Below, piece after piece: positions 11,892 to 23,680 of a DNA stretch of 64,000 nucleotides (position 1 is its first letter; every line of letters begins with the position of its first letter). The translations under genes and the position numbers were made by a program. This DNA is from Asterias rubens (Eukaryota > Echinodermata > Asteroidea > Forcipulatida > Asteriidae): NCBI RefSeq assembly GCF_902459465.1, contig NC_047069.1, positions 3,038,001-3,102,000 on the forward strand. Reading direction: 5' to 3'. The notes under the pieces are model-generated. The model was not told where the DNA came from, made no database searches, and was given only the letters and a program-made list of their open reading frames with translations.

Positions 11892-12252
11892 TTAAAGGGA
11901 AGATACACGTTTGGTAATTACTCAAAACAAATATTAACTTAAAAACTGACTTGGTAACGTGCATTGGAGAGCAGTTGATAGTATAAAACATTGTGGAAAA
12001 CGACTCCCTCTGAAGTAACGTAGTTTTTGAGAAAGAGGTACTTACTCACTTAAATAATAAAAGTCTTTTATTCCTGTCTGAAAGCACACAAATTTGTCTA
12101 ACAAGGGTGTTTTTTATTTCATTATTTTCTCGCAACTTCGATGGCCGACTGAGCCCAAATTTTCAGAGGCTTGTTATTTTATGCCTATGTTGGGATACAC
12201 CAAGTGAGAAGACTGGTCTTTGACAATAACCAAACGTGTACCTTCCCTTTAA
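11892..12252. mobile_element. TTAA MITE, AAGGGAAGATACACG subfamily
   Basis: TTAA both sides; ends AGGGAAGATACACGTTTGG and CCAAACGTGTACCTTCCC. The interior is shared with the GGCAGTGGACAC family but the ends differ, so it is a distinct subfamily. It lies only 33 bases from the previous MITE. Confidence 0.75.
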
Positions 12253-12391
12253 CATAAAAGCAAATCCAGATAATTGGAAGTATCAGCAATACAACTACTT
12301 CTAATAGCTTTATAACACAATAGCTTTATAACACAATCTTGATTATACATTGAAACTAAAGTTAACTTCAAACTTTTCTATATAGAAAACC

Positions 12392-12676
12392 ATGATTTAT
12401 GTAGCACCTTATAAAGGATTACAAGGTGCTACGGTGCATAAAAGCAGCCACAGTCAGGAACACCGGGGTACACCCCTTCTCGTTTTGATAAGTGCACTGG
12501 GTTCTTTTACATGCGAACACAACACATGGAACCAACGGCTTACGTCCCATCCGAAAAATGAAGCAATGGTTAAGTGTCTTGGTAAGTGTCACGACTGGGG
12601 GATTCGAACCCACACTCTGCTGATCAGAAACACCAGAGTTTGAATTCTTTGCTCTTAACCACTTGGCCAAGACACT
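12392..12676 (-). mobile_element. tRNA-headed SINE, minus orientation
   Basis: Same family as 7139-7542 and 13383-14175. Head at the right with TGGCCAAGTGGTTAAGAGC and B box GTGGGTTCGAATCCC; body with AGTGCACTGGGTTCTTTTAC; truncated tail at the left. At 12570-12573 it carries the uninterrupted TTAA that is the occupied site of a MITE in the next SINE copy. Confidence 0.7.
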
Positions 12677-12808
12677 TCTACAGAAAACAATCTTGATTAT
12701 ACAATGAAACTAAAGTTACCCCTTTATTTTAGGTAAATACCAAACTCCTATAAATGATGTATAAAGTGTTTGTATTTATATGACTTGATTATAATGTACA
12801 CCTGTTCC

Positions 12809-13188
12809 TTAAAGGCACTGGACACGTTTTGTAAAATGTAAAAGACCAGTATTCTCACTTGGTGTATCCCAACACATGCATAACATAACAAACCTGTGGA
12901 AATTTGGGTTCAACTGGTCATTGAATTTGCAAGAGAATAAAGTAAGAAAATGCACCCTTGTTGCAACACTTCGCATACTTTCAGATGCGTAAAAAAAGGC
13001 TTTAGACCCGAAGAAGTTCAGTATTTTAGAGAGAAAAAATACCTCTTTCTCTAAAACCATGTTACTTCAGAGGGATCTGTTACCCACAAGGTTTTGTACA
13101 ATCAACAGCTCTCCATTGCTCGTTACCAAGTAAGTTTTTATGCCAACAATTTTTTTGAGTAACTGCTAAAAGTGTCCAGTGCAATTAA
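12809..13188. mobile_element. TTAA MITE, AGGCACTGGACACG subfamily
   Basis: TTAA on both sides, ends AGGCACTGGACACG and AGTGTCCAGTGC. The interior runs in the opposite orientation to the copies at 4644 and 11473. Confidence 0.75.
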
Positions 13189-13382
13189 CATAAAAGCAAA
13201 TCAAGATAGTTGGAACTTGGAAGTAAAAAAATTGCTGCCACTATTAACTACAGAAAACTATGTTGATTATACAATATCAAACTCATATACTTGTTTGATG
13301 TATGCAGTATTTATTTTTATATGACTTGATCATAATGTACACATGTTTCTTAAGATCAAAGCAATTATAGTTAATTGGAAGA

Positions 13383-14175
13383 ATCATTAATAATAATAAT
13401 ATCAAAGTCTTATATGGCGCACAAATCTACCAAAAAAGGTACTCAAGGCGCTGAGTTTACACAAACTTCAGAAAGATAGGTTATAACAGTGATGAATTCT
13501 GAGAACCAATTAGTTAGCACCTTATAAGGGTCTATACAAGGTGCAACAGCAGCCACAACCAAGAACACCAGGGCGAACCCCTTCTCTTTTTGATTAGTGC
13601 ACTGGGTTCTTTTGCATGCATTACACAACACATGGGACCAACGACTATTACGTCCCATCCGAAGGACGAAGCAATGGTTAAAGGAACACGTTGCCTTGGA
13701 TCGGTCGAGTTGGTCTTTGAAAAGCGTTTGTAACCGTTTGTTATAAAATAAAATGCATATGGTTAGAAAGATGATTTAAAAGTAGAATGCAATGATCCAC
13801 ACAAATTTGCCTCGAAATTACGTGGTTTTCATGTTACTTTGCAAACTAACACGGTCGGCCATTTATGGGAGTCAAAAATTTGACTCCCATCATGCCCATA
13901 AATGGCCGACGGTAGTAGTCGACAAGGTAAAAGGAAAACCACGCAATTTCGAGTGATACTTGTGTGGATCATTATATTCTACTATTAAATTATCTTTCTA
14001 ACCATATGCATTTTATAAAAAAACCGGTTACAAATGCTTTTCAAAGACTAACTCGACTGATCCAAGGCAACGTGTTCCTTTAAGTGTCTTGCTTAAGGTC
14101 ACAGGATTCCAAACCACACTCTGCTGGTCAGAAACACCAGAGTCTGAATTCGGTGCTCTTAACCGCTCGGCGGTA
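13383..14175 (-). mobile_element. SINE split by a nested MITE
   Basis: Left part 13383-13677 is the SINE tail and body; right part 14083-14175 is the tRNA-like head (TCTGATCAGCAG-type text, then GGTTAAGAGC). The two halves join at the TTAA that is intact in the sister SINE at 12570. The tail reads, on the minus strand, GCGCCTTGAGTACC, GTAGATTTGTGCGCC, then (ATT)n. Confidence 0.75.
13678..14082. mobile_element. long-palindrome TTAA MITE, AAGGAACACGTTGCC family
   Basis: TTAA duplicated at 13678-13681 and 14079-14082. The two halves are inverse copies over most of the 405 bp: outer AGGAACACGTTGCCTTGGAT, inner CGGCCATTTATGGG / CCCATAAATGGCCG. It can fold into one long hairpin. Truncated relatives start at 62875 and end at 35836. 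Confidence 0.85.
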
Positions 14176-14860
14176 AAGTTCAATTGTCAAATGAAGATAA
14201 AGGAATACAACAATCTACATTTTTAGTAATTACCAATAGTGTCCAGTACATAAAACATATAAACACAGATCAAACCTAGTTTGAAACATTAACTAAACTA
14301 CTGTTTTAGAACTAACTACAGATAAACAATCTTAGTCCAGTAAAATTAACTCCCAATAAATGTCAAACAGGAAAAACATTATATTTATCTTTAAATCACT
14401 TTACACATGTTCCTTAACATCAAAGCAAATTCAGAAAGTTTAACACATCAGTCCAAACTTCTTTTTACTAACTACAGAAAAAAATCTTGATTAAAGAAAA
14501 TAGACTGAACTTCCTTCATTGGTTAATACCAAACAAATGTTTATATTGATATGACGTGATCACAATGTACACTTGTTTCTTAACATCAAAGTAATCACAG
14601 TCAATTGGAAGAATCATTTATAATAACAAGTTCAATTGTCAAATGAAGATATAGGAATACAACAATCTACATAGACCATTATAAAGTTATGTCATCAGAA
14701 ATTTCAATCAATTCTGTGATCAATGGTGTTTATTGATTCAGAGTCAAATATTTCTAGATCTACTTTTTCCACACCACGATCAGACTATTAATTGTGTCTA
14801 CAAGAGCAAACCTACTTCACAGTTGCCCTGTACTCTAAAAATTCCTGACTCAGAACTGAC
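14176..14860. other. no gene recognised
   Basis: AT-rich spacer. A phrase TTCAATTGTCAAATGAAGATA occurs at about 14180 and again at about 14631, so part of the spacer is duplicated. No coding signal. Confidence 0.4.
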
Positions 14861-15425
14861 CCTGACTCTAGATCTAATTAGAACTGATCAATGTTTGGAT
14901 CAATCTGACCCACATTCAGGGTCATTCAGGAGTATTTAGAGTGCTTAGTAAAAAGCCATCCAGCTTACCAGGGAAGTTGGAGGAACTCTATATTTACTGA
15001 TCCTGACTCTAGATTCAATGAGACCTGTCCCATGTTTGGATCAATTCGACCCACATTCAGGGTCATCCAGGAGTATTTAGAGTGCTTAGTATAAAGCCAT
15101 CCAGCTTAGCAGGCAAGTTGGGGAACTCTATATTTACTCATCCTGACTCTAGATTCAATTAGACCTGTCCCATGTTTGGATCAATCTGACCCACATTCAG
15201 GGTCATCCAGGAGTATCTAGAGTGCTTAGTATAACGCCATCCAGCTTAGCAGCAAGTTGGGGGAACTCTATAATTTACTCATCCTGACTCTAGATCCAAT
15301 TAGACCTGACTCATGTTTGGATCAATCTGACCCACATTCAGGGTCATCCAGGAGTATTTAGAGTGCTTAGTATAAAGCCATCCAGCTTAGCAGGCAAGTT
15401 GGGGGAACTCCCTATTTACTCATTC
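14861..15425. repeat. about 141-bp tandem repeat, 4 copies
   Basis: CCTGACTCTAGAT recurs at 14861, 15002, 15142 and 15283, giving a period of 140-141 bp. Each unit includes GACCCACATTCAGGGTCAT and AAAGCCATCCAGCTTAGCAG. It lies 1.3 kb beyond the 3' end of the TRIM gene. Confidence 0.9.
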
Positions 15426-16673
15426 TCAGATTGTAGTGTCAGTAAGTTGGTCAACAACTACATACAAGTAGGATTTCAAACTTTGTATATCAGAGCAACA
15501 ATCAAGTTCAGTTTAATGAACTAAAAATATTTGTCTAGTCATAAATTACACAAGAGCCGACTAGCAACAGGTTAGAAACAATGTAAAATGTGTTTTCAGT
15601 TGATGTCTGTTGCAAAGTCTTTCTGGTAATTGTTTAAAAATTGGTATCAGAGTTGACCTTTCAATGCTCCTCATTATTTTGGCTGATCTGCAATTTGTTT
15701 GCTTACTATTATATTCAACAACTAATACTACAAACGTATTACATTAGAATACAATACAATTAGGCCATAGAGCATTATAAGAACATAACAATAAACAAAG
15801 TAAACAATTGTTCCTTTGTAAGTCAACCATGATGTTTATAGAATGAATTCTGCTCAACTAACACAGCATTTTATATTTCTGATTACAAATCAATGAAGTA
15901 GACTTTGTCAATCTTGAATAGACAATTTCTACCGTCACAATTGTATGATCCCTGTGTGGAACATTTTGTTGGCATTTTTAATACATAAAAACGAAATCAT
16001 ATACAATCCTGAAGTTAAGATTGGTTAGACAGTAGAGAAAGATAATGGATAACAAGGTAAAACAGTTGTTCTTTTACAAATCAACGTTGATAGTATGAAA
16101 ACAAATTCTACTCAACTAACAGAGATGTTATTTTCTGATTACAAGTCATTAAAGTATACATGGTCAATCTTGAATGGGACAGGAACAACAATAAAGGGAG
16201 CACTCTTCTACCGTTACATTAACACTTTTTCAGAGTAGTTGTAAATCTTTTCAGAACCTCAAACAACCCATAAATGATGGAATGGACATGCAGGCTTATA
16301 CTGAACAGTGTTGAATTACTCTCCAATATCATAACAAAATGGGAGGGCAAAGGCTGGTAACATTTCTCATGGAAGAATCTGAGGGTGATTTAGGACAACA
16401 ACAAAACTGTAAACACATCGAATGAATCAAATCAAATTATTTCCAGTGAAATCCTGCATGTCCATTCACATGTCCAAATATGTGTAAGTGTTTTAAGAAG
16501 AGTTAATTAAACATTAAGAGTTCACATCATGATTCGAAATAAAACAATTGTGTGAATGTATTACTGATATTATTGATCAATTGAACTAAATGTGAGTTTC
16601 CAATTTAAACTGATCAGATTATTATTTGATTAAAGAATGAATAACACACATCTTTTCGAATTCTTGATTTATT
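15426..16673. other. 3' flank of TRIM gene, no gene seen
   Basis: AT-rich DNA with no coding frame. The phrase CAACTAACA(C/G)AG...TTTCTGATTACAA occurs near 15855 and near 16115, so an approximately 250-bp segment appears to be an old duplication. Confidence 0.4.
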
Positions 16674-16679
16674 TTTATT
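16674..16679 (-). terminator. polyadenylation signal of the TRIM gene
   Basis: AATAAA on the minus strand, about 100 bases past the stop codon of the TRIM gene. It is the nearest canonical hexamer, with a second adjacent AATAAA-like copy. Confidence 0.6.
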
Positions 16680-16775
16680 GAGCTGTATGGACACTCTGTG
16701 GTCATTACATGTCAATGTACATGTTGTACTTGTAGCATTTATTTCTCTTACCAGTATCATCATAATCAGATAACA

Positions 16776-19490
16776 TTACACCTTGTTATAAATCTTCACT
16801 GATTTGATGTCTGCCACTGCAAGCTGCTGACCATCTGATGTCAATGAGATTCCATATGGGATGTACAGACCCTGAGCAATACAGCTGAGAAATATACCCT
16901 GAGTGTCATACTGATGAATATGACCAGTGTTGCAATCCTCATTGCACACTGCAATGTAGATAGCTGAGCTGTCACAGCATACACCCTTGCAGACTTCAAC
17001 TGGTTGACTATTGATCTTTGGATAGATGCTGATAAGTGTACCACCATCGACTCCAACAATGTCTACTTGTTGTTGACGGCTCCCACTGACTATAACTCTG
17101 TCCTTGCTGTCAATGGCCAAGTAGCAAGGTGGTGTCTGAACTGAAACAGTGTCTATCAGTGAACCATCACTGGATCTGTGTTTAGTTATAACTGACCTCC
17201 CAAAATCCCCGACCATGATTGTATCATTTATGACTGCTACACTCAGAAGGTTTACTGATGTCTTGCCCACTTCACTATGAGGCACTGTGTGGAATTCAAA
17301 CATCTTGTTGCCATTCCTATTGTACATCTTGACAGAGTTGGTCTCATCTACAATCACTAACTGATTTTTGAATGCAGCAACAGCCCATGGACCTGAAAAA
17401 CAAATGAATAAATGGATAGGACTCAATTCAATGATAATTAATTCGCAAATTACTTTCAATCTATTTAATATGATGATTGTGAAAATTGCAAAAGATATGT
17501 TTGCTTTATTAAGTTTTGTCCTATATTAGAAAAGTCAGTATTACTTTCCTAATAACTCACAAAGCACCTACGTGCAACTTTGAAATACAGTAGGACAATA
17601 AACAGTAATCTGTTCATACTAGCAAGGTGACTACTATCAAGAGAACTCTGGTTAACTCCTTTTTAATTGCATTACTTGTTGTTATTTATCCTTTCATTTA
17701 GAAATAGAAACTTCTTTATTGATGGTGTTGAATACAAGAATGTAAATATTCAGAATGACAGTAGATAGAGTGGATTCAGTGATCATGTAGAAAGTATGTA
17801 TAACAGCAGCACTAGAGCCTGCAAGGTCATTTAATCAATCTCAATTATGATTTGATTTAAAACAACATAAATTAACCAAGGCAACACCTGGAGGAGTGAA
17901 CAAATTTCCTGAGATATTACAATTGTTTGAATACTAAATAAAAAACAAACAATTAAAACCTATGTGGGGGACAAATGCCAGCATGACAATGACCAAAGTG
18001 GCCTTGCAACCAAACAGGTCCCTCACTGCAGGGTTTTAAAGGTTGACTTGAGTTGATCAATTTGATTAAACTTTTTCAGATTTGGTTTCAGTTTTGGAGA
18101 GTAATGACTACTCAATTTCACGAAATACTGTTCTACTGACAACTACTCAACTGCAGTTTTTAAAACTGTTTGAACTGAGAGTTACAGCATTAATACACCT
18201 CTAATTAAAGACTTAAATTGTAAAGGACTTACTCTGTTGTAGGTCGATAGTTTTCTTCTGGTGTCCCGTAGTGTCGTAGATTACAACTCTTCTATTCCTA
18301 ATGTCTGCCACTGCCACCTCATCCCCAGGAATAGAGGCGTCAATATCCACAGCCCCATTGATTCCTACATCATACCTCAAAGAAAGCTTCCACCTTGGCT
18401 CCTTTGTAATCAGATTACCCAGGGAGATGTCACAAACCCCTGGAGTGATCTTCAGATCGGAAAGGGTCGGATCTATCTTGGGTTGATTTTGATCTCTGAG
18501 TCCCTTCAAGTCCTGACTGATAGTAGAATAGACTGCAAGGAAGTCAGGAGCTAATGAATTCTTGCTGACATCTTTGGCGCTCTGCAATGATTGCTGTATT
18601 TGTTGCAAGTTAACACTCACTGCTTGCTCAAATTCCTCCAATTTCCTGCTGCGATCTTTAAGGATGGTTTGTATTTCATCCATGATGCGACTCTCTTGAG
18701 CTGTTACCTCAGCCCTGATCTCATCAGCTTTGTTCTTCACCTCTGCCATGGTTCTCTTAACTGCGATGTTTAGGTTGTCTTTCATTGTTGAGGCAGTTGC
18801 TTGAGATTGTTCAAGCTTCTTCATGGTTTCTTCAAGGGGAGTAAAGAGTTGAGCCAATGACTGTTTGTATGTGGATGAGGCTTGGTTGCAGTCAATATAC
18901 TCATGTTGTGGATTACGGTGATCTATGACAGTACAAGCTTGGCAAATCATCTTATCACAAGTTGTACAGTAGAACCACATCACTTCACCTTCATGAGTTT
19001 GGCATTCTGGACGGCGTTTTGGTTTTCTTTCTTTGCTTGCAATCTTCCCATCACTAATGTCTTTCAAAGTGTTTACTGTGTGGCTTTTCTGGTGCACTTT
19101 GTAGCAGTTTGCACAAAATATCGCAGGGCAGTCAAAACAGAAATGAGTTGCCTCATTTTTGTCCTTACATAGTTTACAAACCCAATGGTTGTCTTCAGAT
19201 AAGCTGACCAGCTTCAGTTGATCTGCAAGACCAGTTATGTTGAAGTTAGTCTTGAGAGCTTGAACATCTTCCTGATGAAGTTGTGTCTTTTTTCGACACA
19301 CGGGACAAATAAGCATCGTAGCATCTTTGTAGTTGGTAGACTGGTATTTCTGCAAACAGGTTTTACAGAAGCTGTGCAGACAATCAAGGACTCTGGTATC
19401 AGTATATTGCTCATAGCAAATACCACACTCCAGATGATTCTGGACAATTTTCTGAAGAGCTGAAACCTTTGGTGGGTTTGACGAAGCCAT
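16776..19490 (-). CDS. TRIM protein: RING, two B-boxes, coiled coil, NHL-like propeller (TRIM2/3/56-like E3 ligase)
   Basis: Two coding exons, 19490-18233 and 17392-16776. The donor A|GTAAGT and acceptor TTTTTCAG|GT join in phase 1 to give a 624-aa protein. Residues 22-65 form a C3HC4 RING (C22, C25, C37, H39, C42, C45, C62, C65). B-box 1 spans 105-133 and B-box 2 spans 163-197 (C..H..C..C..C..C..H..H). About 205-310 is coiled coil. About 350-624 shows repeated beta-propeller strands such as QLVIVDETNSVKMYN and QLAVADIKSVKIYN. The start is MASSNPPKV; an acceptor CAG lies 4 bases before the ATG (exon edge 19494), so a non-coding 5' exon should lie upstream. Such proteins are RING E3 ubiquitin ligases and the propeller recruits substrate or RNA. 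Vertebrate relatives act in neurons (TRIM2/3) or antiviral signalling (TRIM56), and echinoderms have expanded sets, so the one-to-one orthologue is uncertain. Confidence 0.92.
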
Positions 19491-19664
19491 TTATCTGAAA
19501 ACAGGGACAAAGGAGCAAAACATTACTTTTAAATAAGATTAAGCATTCAGTTTATTAGAACCACTTACAGTACACGTCTTTAAACTTATAGATCATGGCA
19601 TCAATACAAATAAAACCCTTCTACTCAGCAGTTTGAATTTCTAAAAAAAAGTACTTCACCATTC

Positions 19665-19810
19665 ACCAATGTGTGATAAGCGCTGTATACTCAGTGCTTT
19701 CCACTGAGTGATGCAGAAACAAATCCCAGGCAACCTACTCAGGTTGGATTCAAACCCATGACCCACAGCATCCTAGAGCTGATAACTAAACTACTAGCCC
19801 ACTGAGCATC
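19665..19810 (-). repeat. tRNA-like dispersed repeat
   Basis: Same family as 5666-5853: GCGCTGTATACTCAGTGC near the left, then on the minus strand a tRNA-like core ending in GGGTTTGAATCC. The right end is decayed. Confidence 0.5.
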
Positions 19811-19842
19811 CCAGCACAGAGTGATGAGAATCCTGTAATTAA

Positions 19843-20235
19843 TAAGGGAAAAAAAGGGTAGCGACGAGTTCTTCAACGGCCGTTTGAAGCCGGTAGAGTC
19901 AGCGGTCGTGTGATGAGCCTTTATGGCATGGCAATAACCCTGCAAGGTTTTAAACAGACATGTAAGAACGAGTCACTACTCTTTTATTCCCTTTCATAAA
20001 TGCCCTTTTGTTAAAAACATTTCAAAAATACAATTATAGACACTTAAATAATTGAAAATTCAAGGTTTGAAATATTTTTTTCAAAAACTTTGTGAAGAAT
20101 CTGTTTGACTGTGTGGGTTGTGTGTCTGCGCACGCGCTTAATTACTACAGCTATGAATTGTGTTCTGCATTATAATCTTGCGCGCACGACACGCGGAAGC
20201 CAGCTGGTTATAATTACTGATCATTATCAAAGGTT
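19843..20235. repeat. dispersed repeat, inverse copy at 59274-59690
   Basis: The first 150 bases have inverted ends (GGGTAGCGACGAGTTCTT and AAGAACGAGTCACTACTC), with ACGGCCGTTTGAAGCCGG inside, so this part is itself a small MITE. The following text (AAACTTTGTGAAGAATCTG, then GCGCGCACGACACGCGGAAG) reappears inverted at 59274-59500. The composite unit has therefore spread as a whole. Confidence 0.65.
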
Positions 20236-20630
20236 TATACACCCCAACGTGACGCGCTCTCCACCAGTAGGAAAATCAAAACTGTCTGAGGTATTTATGA
20301 ATGCCTAATTAATGCCAATCACAAATCAGTGTTTGGTTAAACCCATCAACCTAAAATTAAAGTTGAAGTTATAATATATTTCTGGGTATTTGTCTAAACT
20401 CTTAAATTTGTGACAATTGTGTCCAGAACAAATAATGTACCTATGCCTAAGATGTAATTAACATTTGATCAAAGCTAAACATGAAATGTCAAGAGAATAT
20501 TTAAACAGTAATGACAAATTAAATATACATAAGTCTTGTTTATACCAGTTACACCAAACTGTTTTCTTCAATAAACTTTAAATAAATGTTGAGACTTGTA
20601 TAACAAAAGATGGTGTACATGTAAAGTTCA

Positions 20631-20983
20631 AACCAAGGAGTCTACAAGACACCCAGACACCACTCTCACTAACACCATGACATGAGGCACATGTAAACTG
20701 AAGATGAGATTGAGTTTCTAAATTCAAACCAAGGAGTCTATAAGACACCAAGACACCACTGTGACTAACACCATGACATGAGGCACATGAAAACTGAAGA
20801 TGAGGTTGAGTTTCTAAATTCAAACCAAGGAGTCTACAAGACACCTAGACACCCCTTTGTCTAACACCATGACATGAGGCACATGTAAACTGAAGATGAG
20901 GTTGAGTTTCTAAATTCAAACCAAGGAGTCTACAAGACACCCATACACCCCTCTGACTAACACCATGACATGAGGCACATGTA
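20631..20983. repeat. 96-bp tandem repeat, about 3.7 copies
   Basis: AACCAAGGAGTCTA recurs at 20631, 20727, 20823 and 20919. Units also share CACCATGACATGAGGCACATG. The period is a multiple of 3, which explains a repetitive open frame on the minus strand. It lies just upstream of the promoter-like region of the 21327 gene. Confidence 0.9.
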
Positions 20984-21099
20984 CCGGCATGGACTTCAAT
21001 TTGTTAGGGCAAGGCCACTTTGGCCTTGGAGCGAGTAGGCCAAATTTTGGGGGGCACCAACATGACCAAGGCCAAACATATGGAGAAGTTGTCTCATTT

Positions 21100-21326
21100 T
21101 CCTATTTTGTGCTGTCTGCGCGAGGGCGCTATAATATGTAAAATACAATGCGCGAAGTACGTCCGAGTGGCTTCTGAGCATGTTTCCTGCATAATTATTG
21201 CGGCTACAGCATGCACCATACTATTGCTGTATGACCGGATGCGCTGCATGCACATCCCACACACACCGTACGCGTTCGGGGACGGCGCCGTGACCGACCG
21301 GGAGTGCACCGGAGAATGAAGTAGAA
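21100..21326 (+). promoter_or_regulatory. CpG-rich probable promoter and 5' UTR
   Basis: The only CpG-dense stretch for several kb (GCGCGAGGGCGCT, then ACGCGTTCGGGGACGGCGCC). It ends at the predicted first coding exon at 21327. No TATA box was seen. The transcription start is not determined. Confidence 0.4.
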
Positions 21327-23445
21327 ATGAATGCCATCGATAAGGTAAGGTATGTATTAAAGAAAAGCATCCTTTGTTCGTTGGATTTGCATCAGTTGTT
21401 ACTAATGCCAAAGTTGTGTTTGGTGTGCCGTCAGGCCGGCCGGATAGCTACTTTTTTCTGCAGTTGATTTCAGCCCGGGAGTTTGTTGGACCATACCATT
21501 TTAACATAGGGTGACGCGTTGTACGTTATAGGAAGTGCATGCATAGTATGGGTATTTTTTTGGTTGGTTCGGTGTAAACGTGGAGGATCGATCCAGTGAC
21601 CGGTTTCGGACACGGACACACAAACAAAGGGTCTTTTTCTCAAAATAACGAAAATGAACAAATGCAGTAGGCCTAACTCAGGAGGTGTCCGAGTTATCTT
21701 GCTTACTATATTGGCAGTATGGGAACGACCTATTGAGTATTAATACTTAGATTTGTTTTAATAATATTTTAATACTTTTAGTTTTAGGCCTACAAATAAG
21801 TCGTAGCTAGTACTGCAGTGCTAGGGCTACATGTACATGTATTTTGTCTCACCATCATCACCATCTCACCACCAATGTACAAAAAAATTGACCAAGCAAT
21901 CAGGTTCTTTAGACATTTTTGGGGCTCAAGAAAATCACATTTTAGAGTTGAAAAGGAAGCATTCTGACAACTGGTTGTGTTGCTATTAATTATGTTGATG
22001 TTGTGAATTAAATTTTAATAAAAAAAAATCCTCTTATTTTTAAAAACGGCTTTTAAAAAGAAATGGCATGGCAGTGGCTTTTCGGAGAATTGTTCTGAGG
22101 TCTAAACAGAATTGTACAGAAAATGTTGTGTTCTGGCATTGTGTCTGAAAATCCTGACCTTTAACAGCGTTGATTAGGTGAAATGGGTGAGCAATGCAAA
22201 TGAGTAACAACACTCAATTTCCTTCTTTTCAGCCATGCTCAACTGCCCATCCATGCCACCAGTGCTCATCATGGCAGAGTTAAACGGAAATGTGCGGAGA
22301 AACAACCTGGATTTTACAAGAAGTTACAAGAAGTCAATTTGAAGATTTCTCCAGGCTCTAAACATCAAGTCGTCAATTGGAAGGCAGGCCAGTTATTTGA
22401 TATAGAGGTAATGATTTTGTAAACTTCTCGGTCCCTGTGAAATAATCTTATTTTTTACTTTTTACTGCACACAAGCCTTCATGAAGTTTTGAGTCTGACA
22501 GCCAAAATACTCAGAGTTCATCAAATTAAAAATAAATACAAATAATGTTATGCCTGCCTCGCCTTTCCTCTTGGCTGCGCCACTGCCCTTCAGCCAAAGA
22601 CTCCCTAATCACCATGCCAATGGAGATGATGACAATCAAAATTGTAGATTGGCCATTCAGTCCCTTGTGGTATGGTACCATTGGGGTACCATTTGCGTGT
22701 TGGAACATAGCATAGGGGTGTTTGAACATAGGGTTGTTAAATATAGGGTGTCAAAAGATAGTTCAATTTGTCTGAAGATAGGGGTGTTGGACGATTTGGG
22801 TACAACAAAGTAAAATAACATGTCATAAACAATTTTTTTTAATAGTACACATGTGTAACCGTGTAGTAAATACTTTTGTTATTTTTCTTTTCTTTTCAGA
22901 TTTTAAAGGAGTCGGATGACAGTGTATTTGTAACTTACCCTGGATGGGACTCAAAGTACAATGCGTGGATACCCAAAACTAATTGTGCAGATGTCATAAA
23001 CGTCCCGTATACATCCACCTCTCTACCAGATAGGCAACATCTATTCTGTGCGAATTTAAGGCTTGATATAAAGCGACAACTACGTTGCAGACGGAAGGAG
23101 GACCCTCAAGTTATCATTGTACAAGATATTCAATTAGATGTATACAACAAATTATTTGGGACCCGCCATAGGAAAATCAAATACTCAAAAAACAGTGAAC
23201 TTAACAACATTCTAGGAAAGAGTTGGATGGAGAGATTTAATAACAGTCATGAATGCTGCTATGTCATTCAAGGAACTGCCACAATTTCTCTCCACAAACA
23301 TCGGCCCATCTGTGAGTTTGATAGTACCGGCAAAGAAATCATCAACTGTTTAGGCCACTTTGTAAAATTTCAGTTTGTCCGTGGAGATGCAACAGAACAA
23401 AATGTTAAAGATCAAGGCCCAGATAACTTTTCATGGCGTGATTAG
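21327..23445 (+). CDS. chromo-barrel/Tudor-knot-like protein next to the RAG1-like ORF
   Basis: Three coding exons fit in frame: 21327-21349 (MNAIDKV, donor AAG|GTATGT), 22233-22407 (acceptor CTTCTTTTCAG, donor GAG|GTAATG) and 22900-23445 (acceptor TCTTTTCAG, stop TAG). Phases 2 and 0 agree, giving 247 aa. Residues about 56-93 (WKAGQLFDIEILKES, then YPGWDSKYNAWI) match the chromo-barrel/Tudor-knot pattern of chromatin readers such as MOF, MSL3 and ARID4, whose core is 'Y.GW...Y.EWI'. A basic patch (GRVKRKC, residues 22-28) precedes it. The C-terminal 150 residues, with GKSWMERFNNSHECCYVIQG and LHKHRPICEFD, are not a domain I can name. In this neighbourhood the protein could tether the RAG1-like recombinase to chromatin, a role taken by the RAG2 PHD finger in vertebrates; that is speculation. 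The first 23-nt exon is the least certain part. AATAAA at 23716 could serve as its polyadenylation signal. Confidence 0.72.
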
Positions 23446-23680
23446 TGACATTCATTAATAGATTTGATTATGATTCTCAGTGAAACTTGGGTGAAGAGAC
23501 AATATTCATTTTTATTTCAAATCCACGTTTGAAAAACTATGAGCCTAAAAAACAAGTGCATTCTGTCTAGCAACCGGTGTATGAATCGTCCACATGTATA
23601 TCTCAGGGTTCCAACGAGAATAGTGTACAATACTCTGAAAGAAAGAGAGTTGAATTCACCAGACAAAATAGAACAGGTAG

